Below are positions 45,022 through 53,300 of a DNA stretch of 64,000 nucleotides, one piece after another. The DNA lies in the NCBI GenBank assembly GCA_017440275.1, contig JAFSHN010000050.1, positions 1-64,000 of the forward strand, read 5' to 3'. The stretch's first letter is position 1. Each line of letters begins with the position of its first letter. Under the pieces are notes generated by a model. The model searched no databases and was not told the DNA's origin. It saw only the letters and a list, made by a program, of their open reading frames with translations. The position numbers were made by a program, and so were the translations under genes. Origin of the DNA: Bacillota bacterium. GTDB taxonomy: Bacteria > Bacillota > Clostridia > Peptostreptococcales > Anaerovoracaceae.

Positions 45022-45417
45022 TTAGGAATTATATATTTCTTCAGGGATCATAGCCACATCTACATTAAGCTTAGCCGGTATTCCCGTAATTAAAGTGGTC
45101 TTTCCCATTTCCGGCCTATAGGCGGTTATTTTAGTCACATAACCTTCTTTTACTTCAAATTTAATTGTGCCGGATTGAAATGTTGTTGGTGTAATTGCTG
45201 CTTTATCAAAAGCACTATGCATGGAGACACTTACAGTATGAATACCCTGAGGATAATGCTGCGATTCAAGATTGGTATCTCTGTTTTTAAAAGGAACCAC
45301 GAATTTATCCTTTTTATCAACCTTAAAACAGTACTGTGCTCCCATAGGCAGCTTTATTAATCTTTTTCCGTCATCTACTACAGCAAAAACTACTTTTACC
45401 AGATTTTCTTCTTGCAT
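45022..45417 (-). CDS. Stand-alone beta-rich domain shared with the kinase
   Basis: No named family is recognised for this 131-residue protein. It has one copy of the domain seen twice in the adjacent kinase: an N-terminal VVFAVVDD strand, a central QGIHTVSVSMHSAF segment, and the end IKFEVKEGYVTKITAYRP. No signal peptide or membrane helix is visible. It lies between the kinase and phosphatase genes, with gaps of 18 and 10 bases. It may bind the kinase tail or the same ligand. Confidence 0.75.
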   Translation of the reverse strand: MQEENLVKVVFAVVDDGKRLIKLPMGAQYCFKVDKKDKFVVPFKNRDTNLESQHYPQGIHTVSVSMHSAFDKAAITPTTFQSGTIKFEVKEGYVTKITAYRPEMGKTTLITGIPAKLNVDVAMIPEEIYNS

Positions 45418-45427
45418 GATTGTCTCC

Positions 45428-46195
45428 TTAATGAATTTTTGCCAAAATTACGGTCACATTATCTCTGCCACCTTTTTCAAGGGCAGCTTCAATAAGAGCT
45501 TCCGTGCATTTTTCACTGCTGTTATAATCCAGCATAATTCTCAAAATATCTTCATTGGAAAGCATATCTGTCAGACCATCGCTGCAAATCAAAAAGCGAT
45601 CGCCCCTCTTCATTTCCAGTTTTACAATATATGGCTCCAGCCTGAGCATTTCAGGATCAATTCCAAGATGCTGAGTCAGGCGCGGTCTTCTGTTAATGTT
45701 ATGTGCCTTAACATGAGCAGCATCAGTATGGTCCTGAGAAACTTGCATAAGCTGGTTATCCCTCACACAATAAACTCTGCTGTCGCCTAGGTTAAAGGAA
45801 TACATATAGTCTTTATAAACATAAAGTCCTGCTACAGTCGACCCCATATGAGTGCACTTGAGTTTTCTCTGCTTGTCAAAAACCTTCTGATTCATAATCA
45901 GGCAAAGGCTTTCGAGAAACTCATGAACTGAATCGTATGAGTCTGCAGTTTTCAGCAGTTCTTCCACAGAGGCTGCCGCTTCAAAAGAAGCTACTTCACC
46001 GTTGTCACCTCCGCCCATACCATCAAAAACCGCCAGACAAGTACCGCTCTTTATCATACGCTGAAAGCCGACAACCCGAGAAGTTCCCAGGTTATCAGCT
46101 TCTAAGTATCCACCGCTAAAATAGAAATTATCTTCGTTGTTTTCACGAATTTTTCCTACATGACTGCCGCAAGCAGCATCAATCATGCCAATCAT
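45428..46195 (-). CDS. PP2C-family Ser/Thr phosphatase
   Basis: This 255-residue metal-dependent phosphatase has NEDNFY, FDGMGGGDNGEVAS, LGDSRVYCVRD, SDGLTDMLS and GGRDNVTVIL, so all PP2C metal residues are present. It should reverse the action of the two kinases in the same operon. There is no membrane segment. It follows the DUF4176 gene by two bases. Confidence 0.93.
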   Translation of the reverse strand: MIGMIDAACGSHVGKIRENNEDNFYFSGGYLEADNLGTSRVVGFQRMIKSGTCLAVFDGMGGGDNGEVASFEAAASVEELLKTADSYDSVHEFLESLCLIMNQKVFDKQRKLKCTHMGSTVAGLYVYKDYMYSFNLGDSRVYCVRDNQLMQVSQDHTDAAHVKAHNINRRPRLTQHLGIDPEMLRLEPYIVKLEMKRGDRFLICSDGLTDMLSNEDILRIMLDYNSSEKCTEALIEAALEKGGRDNVTVILAKIH

Positions 46196-46197
46196 CT

Positions 46198-46482
46198 TTA
46201 GATTTCTCCTTTTTCGTGACCAAGCTTTCTGATGGCAAGCAATGCTTCCATTGGTCTGAATTCTTCTGTCTTGTAACCTTCGAACAACACTTCGGTTATG
46301 TCTGTCATCTGGAAACCAAGCTGAAGTGCCATATGAACATTGCCGCCCGGATAAGGTACTGCAACATAATCCACAACTTCGTTTGGACGGCTTGATGACT
46401 GCTGCAGGTAACCGAAAATCATAACCGGCTTTTCAACATTTTTTATTTTTACTACTGAACCAATTGGTAAAATTGTATTCAT
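46198..46482 (-). CDS. DUF4176 protein
   Basis: The 94 residues match DUF4176: LPIGSVVKIKNVEKPVMIFGY, and the DYVAVPYPGG and EEFRPME segments. DUF4176 genes are a recurring part of Firmicutes type VII loci, with no known activity. It lies 11 bases after the large WXG-like substrate gene and may be its partner or chaperone. Confidence 0.88.
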   Translation of the reverse strand: MNTILPIGSVVKIKNVEKPVMIFGYLQQSSSRPNEVVDYVAVPYPGGNVHMALQLGFQMTDITEVLFEGYKTEEFRPMEALLAIRKLGHEKGEI

Positions 46483-46493
46483 AATTGTCTCCT

Positions 46494-47873
46494 TTATTTC
46501 TTACCCTTAAGAATATCTACTGTTTCCTTGCTGAAAATAGAATTCCACACGCGGCTGGCTGTATCTGTGATTCCATTCCATGCATCTTTCGCTGCAGTTT
46601 CGATGAATTCACCGGTAGCTTTGTAAACACCGCCTTGTTCATCTACAAAGTCTCCCACATTTTCAACCCATTCTTTGCCTTCCTTCCAAAGGATTTCAGC
46701 ATTTTCTACATTATGATCCCAAGCCTCCTTGGTATCTTTCCAAGCAGTTTTGGAGTAGTTTTTGATAGCTTCTCCCCAGCCGCCGGAATCCTTGACAAAG
46801 CTCATCCACTCTTCGCCGCCTTGCCACATACCTTCCCAAATGCCACCGGCTTTCTCATAATACGTTGAAGCATATTCTTTCATTCCGGGGTCCGGTGAAA
46901 TCATTCCGTACCAGTCACCTAAAGCAACATTTCCCATGTCGCCTGCGTCTTTACATCCTTTTTCATCAATGTAATATTCACTTGTACCCGGAATCAGCTT
47001 AATGACATCAAACATTTTGTCGCTTGTAGTGTCCAGAATAGGCTGTGCTGTAAGATTCCAGCCTAATTTTCCAACATTTTCAAAGGTAGGTCCTTCATAA
47101 GCGATTTCTGTAACACCTTCAACGCCGTCTTTGAATAAGTTAAGGCCGTATTTTGTGTACCACTCAACTTTCTTTCCTGTAACGTAATCTGAAGTGTCAA
47201 TGCCCATAACTTCACAGTATTTTTCAACAAGCTCATCAACGCCTTCTTCGCCCAGTTTTTCCATGGCACCTTCCCAGTCGCCTTTAATAAGTTTTTCTGT
47301 TACATCATAGGCAAGTTCAAAGTCTTTAATCTTGTCATTTGTTCCTTTTCCAAAAAGACCGTCTGCGCCTTTACCGGTAAGCTTTCTTGCTTTCTTTTGA
47401 AGGAGTTCAAGCCAAGCTTCCTGTGAAGAAGTCAGTTCACCTTCGTAATTGGCTTTAATCTTATCGATTTTATCAAGCCATTCCTTGGCATCTTCTATTG
47501 CATCTCCCACCATCTTGTCTCCAAAGGTGAAATTATACATCGTTCTGGCCTGACTTGTAATATTGGAGATATCTGCGGCCGAACCCCCAATTAACTTGCC
47601 TAACGTAGTATCCATTCCGCCAAGATCGTGAGCCGCTAAAATTGCCGCATAGCTGCCATTTTCCAACATTTTTGCAACACCGGCAAATCCCTTTTGGGCA
47701 CTTGAAATCTTACCGGAAAAGTTATTGGAAAGGTTAGGACTCCAACTGGCATTCATGCCTTGCAAATCTTTCAGAAGATTATCGAATAACGTTTCGTATT
47801 GAGTTTTTAAAGTCATCATCTCCTGACTTTGCTGCATAAGCAGCTCGGGAGTGAGTTCTAAGTATTCTTTCAT
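46494..47873 (-). CDS. Large WXG-like protein with Trp-rich C-terminus, putative substrate
   Basis: The 459-residue protein begins with a WXG100-like helical hairpin (1-95) in which the turn reads ASWSP instead of WxG. A charged middle region follows. The C-terminal 130 residues contain repeated amphipathic segments with Trp every 10-15 residues (GIWEGMWQGGEEW, KEAWDHN, RVWNSIF). There is no known toxin motif or signal peptide. Position among esx genes and its N-terminus suggest a secreted substrate of the system. Confidence 0.75.
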   Translation of the reverse strand: MKEYLELTPELLMQQSQEMMTLKTQYETLFDNLLKDLQGMNASWSPNLSNNFSGKISSAQKGFAGVAKMLENGSYAAILAAHDLGGMDTTLGKLIGGSAADISNITSQARTMYNFTFGDKMVGDAIEDAKEWLDKIDKIKANYEGELTSSQEAWLELLQKKARKLTGKGADGLFGKGTNDKIKDFELAYDVTEKLIKGDWEGAMEKLGEEGVDELVEKYCEVMGIDTSDYVTGKKVEWYTKYGLNLFKDGVEGVTEIAYEGPTFENVGKLGWNLTAQPILDTTSDKMFDVIKLIPGTSEYYIDEKGCKDAGDMGNVALGDWYGMISPDPGMKEYASTYYEKAGGIWEGMWQGGEEWMSFVKDSGGWGEAIKNYSKTAWKDTKEAWDHNVENAEILWKEGKEWVENVGDFVDEQGGVYKATGEFIETAAKDAWNGITDTASRVWNSIFSKETVDILKGKK

Positions 47874-47886
47874 TTTATTTCCTCCC

Positions 47887-48393
47887 TTACTTTGTCAGTG
47901 ATGAAAGTATTCCCTTAAAGTCACAGATGTCAACGGATTTATCAAGACCGCCGAGAGTTGCCAATTTGGATTTGTTGTCATTGGCTTCTTTAAGGTATTT
48001 AATTGTAGTCTGTCCTATTGCATCTGTGAAACCGCCGATTACAGGTTCTCCTCCAAAGTCTGCACCTTGAGGAACCAGTGACAGGAACTGACCCAAAGGT
48101 CCGTCTACCATGCCCAGCATCTGCTCAATTTCGTTTTCCACCTGTACGAAGCGATCTGCTGCATATAGAATGTTCTTATAAAACATTTCTGAATTATACT
48201 GCATAGTCTCCGCTGCTTTTCTGTTTTCAATTGTATTTCTATTGATTGAATCACGCTCAGGACAGCCCCAGTCATCGTGGATAACCACTTGATTCAGGCA
48301 CTGCATGGCGTCAGTCAGATGTGTATTGGCACGCTGTGCTATATTTACTGCACTGCGTAATTCTTCTGTATTGATATCAATTAAATATGACAT
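47887..48393 (-). CDS. WXG100-like protein with C-terminal extension
   Basis: Residues 1-95 form a helical hairpin with HDDWGCPE at the turn, a shifted WxG-like motif. About 65 further residues include a Gly/Pro-rich stretch. It lies 13 bases upstream of the large substrate gene and may be its helical partner. Family assignment is by pattern and context. Confidence 0.7.
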   Translation of the reverse strand: MSYLIDINTEELRSAVNIAQRANTHLTDAMQCLNQVVIHDDWGCPERDSINRNTIENRKAAETMQYNSEMFYKNILYAADRFVQVENEIEQMLGMVDGPLGQFLSLVPQGADFGGEPVIGGFTDAIGQTTIKYLKEANDNKSKLATLGGLDKSVDICDFKGILSSLTK

Positions 48394-48405
48394 ATTTACC
48401 TCCGC

Positions 48406-48705
48406 CTAAAATGAGCTTCTGATTTTTGCAGCACATTCGGTATCCGCAGAATCGAACAAATCCGCTGCCTTTTGTGCATAATTTTTGAATTCGCTGAGTA
48501 TTTCCACCAGTTTTTCGGCATTAACAACATAGTTTCCCATCATTTCACCGAAGGCGTCACTGGCTTCTCCGTGCCAGGTTGCAATAACACTGTCTTTCAT
48601 GGATGCCATACGATCATTTAATGTTTCATACTCCTGAATTCTTCCTTCGATTGTATTCGCGAAATTTCTCAATGAATCAATCTCTACTCTTGTTCTCGTA
48701 CTCAT
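48406..48705 (-). CDS. WXG100 family protein
   Basis: This 99-residue protein is a classic Esx-type helical hairpin with ATWHGEAS (W-H-G) at the turn near residue 45. Its ATG overlaps the stop of the preceding gene (TAATG), so the two are probably made together and may form a heterodimer. The C-terminus lacks an obvious YxxxD/E export signal. Confidence 0.88.
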   Translation of the reverse strand: MSTRTRVEIDSLRNFANTIEGRIQEYETLNDRMASMKDSVIATWHGEASDAFGEMMGNYVVNAEKLVEILSEFKNYAQKAADLFDSADTECAAKIRSSF

Positions 48706-49139
48706 TAGAAGCTTCTACCTCCCCCGCCGCCGGAACCTTTGCCTAAAACATCATTCAAAATTCCGACTACATTATCCTGGCTTGTATACTGATTTGTTCC
48801 TGTATGTCCGCTTGAAACACCTGCGCTGGATGCCTGCTTTGCAATGTGGCTTGCAAGCTGTGCATCTATCTGCTGGTATCTCTTAACTGTAGCACTTATA
48901 AGTTGTCTGGACTGAACAAGCTGATTGTTGAGTCTGTCAACCTGAGTCTGAAGTTCATAAGCCTTATCTCTGATAGCATCTGCTGTCTGTCCTGTCATTC
49001 TTTCCGCCAAATCCATCAACTGAAGGATTGCACTTCTTGACTGGGCCAGATAGCTTTCCGCTTCCTGTATTCTTCTTATATCGTTTGCCGCTGCCACTTC
49101 ATCGATAGTAATAGCACCGGACCCATCCCTGTATGCCAT
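48705..49139 (-). CDS. Esx-like helical protein without Trp
   Basis: The ATG at 49139 follows AAGGAG by about eight bases; a longer open frame upstream to 49250 lacks a site and overlaps the previous gene. The 144 residues form a long helical hairpin (AESYLAQSRSAILQLMDLAE, then NNQLVQSRQLISATVKRYQQ) with no WxG, and a Gly-rich end GKGSGGGGGRSF. It is coupled to the WHG protein downstream. Confidence 0.72.
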   Translation of the reverse strand: MAYRDGSGAITIDEVAAANDIRRIQEAESYLAQSRSAILQLMDLAERMTGQTADAIRDKAYELQTQVDRLNNQLVQSRQLISATVKRYQQIDAQLASHIAKQASSAGVSSGHTGTNQYTSQDNVVGILNDVLGKGSGGGGGRSF

Positions 49140-49141
49140 GG

Positions 49142-49774
49142 TTATTCTCCTTTCAGTATCTGCACTGCTTCGGCTGTTGCATCCTCTATGGATGTAACAA
49201 CAGGTTCGCCCTTGTGGTCTCCTGCGAAAAGAACCCCGTCTGCTATGCACCAGGTCTGTTCTTTTGCTCCGACCCTCACGATTCCACTCTTAACCTTTAC
49301 AATATCTGTTATATCGTCTATTGCCAATTTAGAATCTTCCATCGGATTAGTTGCAGCACCGTCGAATAATGTCTTTGCAAATGCTTCTACTTCTACTAAA
49401 GCTTTCTTTTCTATATTCAGAAGGCCATCTTCCATAGTAATGCAAGTTATGTCGGCATCTTTGAAGTGGAAAAACTTCGTATATGCTTCCTGTTTAGCTC
49501 CGTTTCTGAGAACTACCGCCACCGTTTCCTTTTCTCCAAAGAAAACAGGCCCAAACAATTCTTCAGCCACCGGTTTAACCTTTAGTCTTCCGCTGATGCT
49601 TTCTTTCACCAGACCCTTTTCACCAAGGCCTGCAATTGCATCCTTTTTAGCAACATCAAAGTTTTGCTGCACGTCTTCCATAGCTTGAATGTAGCTATAG
49701 TCGATATATTCAGCTTCCATTATTTCGCCCAGGAAAAACAGTTCTTCGGGACGAATGGTCATTAAGCTTGCCAT
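49142..49774 (-). CDS. EspG/DUF5081-like ESX-associated protein
   Basis: This 210-residue protein is not firmly identified. Its opening, with TIRPEELFFLGEIMEAEYID, a helix, an ALGEKGLV-like IAGLGEKGLV segment and later strands VAVVLRNG and CITMEDGLL, resembles the EspG fold of ESX chaperones and the DUF5081 proteins found in Firmicutes type VII loci. EspG binds PE/PPE-type substrates in mycobacteria. Here it could serve the Trp-less and WXG-like proteins next to it. AGGAGAGG precedes the ATG. Confidence 0.6.
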   Translation of the reverse strand: MASLMTIRPEELFFLGEIMEAEYIDYSYIQAMEDVQQNFDVAKKDAIAGLGEKGLVKESISGRLKVKPVAEELFGPVFFGEKETVAVVLRNGAKQEAYTKFFHFKDADITCITMEDGLLNIEKKALVEVEAFAKTLFDGAATNPMEDSKLAIDDITDIVKVKSGIVRVGAKEQTWCIADGVLFAGDHKGEPVVTSIEDATAEAVQILKGE

Positions 49775-49795
49775 AATATCCTCTCCTTTTCAGGG

Positions 49796-50101
49796 CTAAA
49801 TACGTCCCAGTTTTCTAATTGAAGCTGCTGTATCAAGATCCTTACCTGGCAGGTCATTTAAAGTCTTCTGCATGCCTTCGATATATTCACCGATTTCAAC
49901 AGAAAATGCATCAAATGTTTTCTTATCGTTATAGTAGCGGTTGTACATGGAAACCTGAGAATCCCCTTCCCATACTAACTGCAGGTCATCGATTACACTT
50001 TTGATTGTCTGCATTGCTTCGTCGTATTGATTCTTTGCTGTTTCTACTCTTTTCATTGCCGCTGTTAAACCCGGCTGATCTAATTTTACGTGGGATGCCA
50101 T
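49796..50101 (-). CDS. WXG100 family protein (EsxA-like)
   Basis: The 101-residue helical hairpin has LVWEGDSQ (W-E-G) at the turn near residue 45, as in EsxA. It is the first esx gene after essC and yukD-like genes. It is likely the core secreted substrate or EssC activator. Confidence 0.92.
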   Translation of the reverse strand: MASHVKLDQPGLTAAMKRVETAKNQYDEAMQTIKSVIDDLQLVWEGDSQVSMYNRYYNDKKTFDAFSVEIGEYIEGMQKTLNDLPGKDLDTAASIRKLGRI

Positions 50102-50118
50102 AATGTGTTCCGCCTTTC

Positions 50119-50379
50119 TTAATTTCCTAAAAGAATATAATCGCCGTTCCAGATCCCTGCCATATCGAAAGTTTCATCCGGGCTCAATCTGCGTCCCAGT
50201 CTCTGACATGTCAGGGTCATTCCCTCTGAACTAAGGAACAGCCCGGGATTGTAGTCGTTTAACGTTTCTACGATATTCTCTGCCGCCTGCTTGGCTGTGA
50301 TATTACACGGAATTTCCATATCATATCCTTTTTTCTTGCCGCCGGCGGAAAATATTACTGTTACAATTACTTCTCTCAT
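50119..50379 (-). CDS. EsaB/YukD-like ubiquitin-fold protein
   Basis: The 86 residues show the YukD pattern: a first strand VIVTVIFSAGGK, helix NITAKQAAENIVETLNDYN and the C-terminal MAGIWNGDYILLGN. EsaB/YukD is a small cytosolic part of Firmicutes T7SS that supports secretion. It follows essC by ten bases. Confidence 0.9.
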   Translation of the reverse strand: MREVIVTVIFSAGGKKKGYDMEIPCNITAKQAAENIVETLNDYNPGLFLSSEGMTLTCQRLGRRLSPDETFDMAGIWNGDYILLGN

Positions 50380-50389
50380 TTCCGCCTCC

Positions 50390-53300
50390 TTACTTCATCG
50401 GTCTTACTTTAACGGCTCTGCCGTTTTCTATAAACAATACTTCGTCTTCTGCAAGCTCTGCCTTCTTTTCTTCGTAGCTCAAGTTGTTCTTGAAGCAGGA
50501 ATATTTTTCGGCTTTACCTGTTACAATCAAAGCATTCTGAGAAGCTATCAAAGTCTTCGCAAGTGGCTCTCCTGCGCTGTTAGCTATGAGTCCTTCTTCC
50601 CCTGCTGTAGCAATGGCCATAAGTCCAAGGTCCTTGGAGAGTCTACACATACATTCAAGGGCGTCTCTCACATTGTCGGCTACTGAATCTGCAAATGTAA
50701 CCACATCGTTGATTACGATGCAAATCTGCTTGTTTTCTGCAAGGAATCTACCTTTGTTAAAGTTACCCTCTGCTTCGAAGATTCTTTCTCGTTCTTCTTC
50801 TCTCCATTCCATAGCGTCTATTATGGAATTGACATTGTCTTTGAGTGCCTGGCCATCATAGTCTGAACTGTAGCAAGCGACTTTGTCTGCATACTCTGCT
50901 AATGCCTTTGACTTTGTATCAAATATATGTATCTCGTTGTCATTTTTCGAGATTAAAATGTCTAGTACAGATTTTAGCATATCCTCTGTCTCATAAACAT
51001 TTTGACCTGTAATAACTCCGGTAAATCTCTGGCTCAGATCCACATATGCAGGTTCACAGTTGTCGAATCTGATACCTACCGGAATCTGCTCACGGTTCTT
51101 GTACTGGCTAATCATATCGCCTGTCTTAACTTCCTTCGGAAGTACCGGAATCGCTTTTGCTTTGATTCCCTGACTGAATGGTTCCATCTTTTCCTTCAGA
51201 GCTTCTAACATACTTCTGCCGGCTGTATCATCGCCTGAGGAAGCATAGATGGCTGTCTGGAACTCAATCGGGCTCTGAGGAGGGACATTCTTAATAAGTG
51301 CCCTACCAGGGTTATTAGGCATTGTAGCCGGTCTTGAGCTTAACAATGTCTGATAATTTGAAATATCATTTTGCTGGAAAGTAATTACTCCGGAAACGCC
51401 ATTTGTAATCTTGTAGTTAATTCCTGTAGTCTGATGACTTGTAAATACCACATGAATCCCGTAAGTCGAACCTTCACCTGCCAGCATGATTAAAAGTGCC
51501 TCAAGTCCATTGAAAGTTGCCATTGCTGGTACCAGATTATCGATTACGATGAAGATATCCGCCATATCGCGTGCAACATTTCGTCTGTATGCACCGATAT
51601 TTCCTACATTACAATCCTGGAATCTGAACTTTCTGTACTGAAGTTCCCTCTGGATAAGCTCACTCAGTTTCTCCCATTTTTCTGCTTCGTAGTCTAAGAC
51701 TACTCCGCCTACGTGAGGAAGTCCTTCGAATCCTCCCATAGTACGTCCACCGCAGTCGATGGCATAAATATTTACATCACGCGGTGAGTAATTGAGAACC
51801 ATAGACATCATCAGTGTCTTTAACAATGTTGTCTTGCCTGTTGCTCCACCGCCGTATATTGCAAAATGCGTATCCTTTGAGAAGTCCAGGTACTGAACAC
51901 CCTGGTTCTGTTCTTGAGGTCTGTCGAACATACCAACCGGTACTGAAACAGTATCGTCCATAGGACTCCATCCGAAGTCTCCAAATACTCCTGTAACAGG
52001 AAGATCTGACAAGTGTACTTCTTCCGGAAGTTCCGGCATCCATAGTCCCGGAAGCTTTTTGATTCCACGACTTTCTGCCACTTGGTTAATATGTTCAATT
52101 ATTACTGTAAGTTCATCTTTGCCCTTATCAGTCTTTTTCTTCTTTTTCTTCAGGTCAAGACGGCGTCCGTTGATATCAACCACCCTAACCTTATTTTCCG
52201 AATGTTCGGAAACCTTCTTGTCGCCCATATACTCTGCGCCACTCCAGTAGGACTGAACCAGTGCATATACTTCGTCGTTACCAACTCTTACATAGGCTCT
52301 GCCCGGCTGAGTAATGGTCGCCGCATCAGGCTTCTTGATGATTTCTCTTGAATCAGAAACATCGTTGACCTTCATACAGATTCTGAATCTTGAGTTTGAA
52401 TCAATCTGGTCGTTTACAACGCCTGTAGGTTTCTGAGTTGCCAGAACTATGTGGATACCAAGGCTTCGTCCTACACGGGCGAAACTTGTAAGCGCATCCA
52501 TGAATTCCGGTTCTTCTTTTTTAAGTTCTGCAAATTCGTCAGAAACGATAATCAAATGGGGCATCGGTTCTTTTACCATTCCGGATTTGAAAAGTCTCTG
52601 ATAGTCTCCTACTGTGTTGACGCGGTTTTCACTCATGAGTCTTTCACGTCGCTTGATTTCAGCTTCAATAGAAACTAAGGATCTGCCGATATTTGCATCA
52701 ATATTAGTAAGTTTGTTAACTACATGCGGCAATGGCTCAAGAAGCTGTGCCATACTTCCGCCCTTGTAGTCGATAATTACAAAATTCACATCATAAGGGT
52801 GATAATTGATTGCCATAGAGAGAATCCATGACTGGATAAGTTCACTCTTACCGGAGCCTGTAGTACCTGCTATCAAGCCGTGGGCACCATGCACTTTTGA
52901 ATGGATATCCAGCATAAACGGCTTTCCTCCCGGCATTACACCAATCGGAGCTGCCAGACTGTTTGCTGCATCGTTCTGACTCCAACGTCTCAGAACATCA
53001 AGCTGCTCTACGGTTCTTACTCCATAACCTTCCATAAAAGTAACAGAGTTTGGAAGAGTATTATTTACCTTAAAGTCTTCCACTTCTACCGCTGCCATCT
53101 TGCGGGCGAATTTATCAAAATCACTTCCGCTGACAGGCTCATCCGGTGTAAAGAAAAACTTCTCATTTGCACTCATTCTGTCATAAGCACATGGATTGTT
53201 GTTCAAATCTATAATGTATTGGCAGTGCTGAGGCAGCCAATATATATCGTCATATAAGAAAAGTGCTGTGATTCCAAGTTCAGGATGGTTGGTTGAAAGA

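Noticed and set aside
48705..49250. Longer 181-residue form of the Trp-less Esx-like protein
   Set aside because: The extra 37 residues are Arg/Cys-rich, overlap the preceding gene and lack a ribosome site. AAGGAG supports the ATG at 49139.
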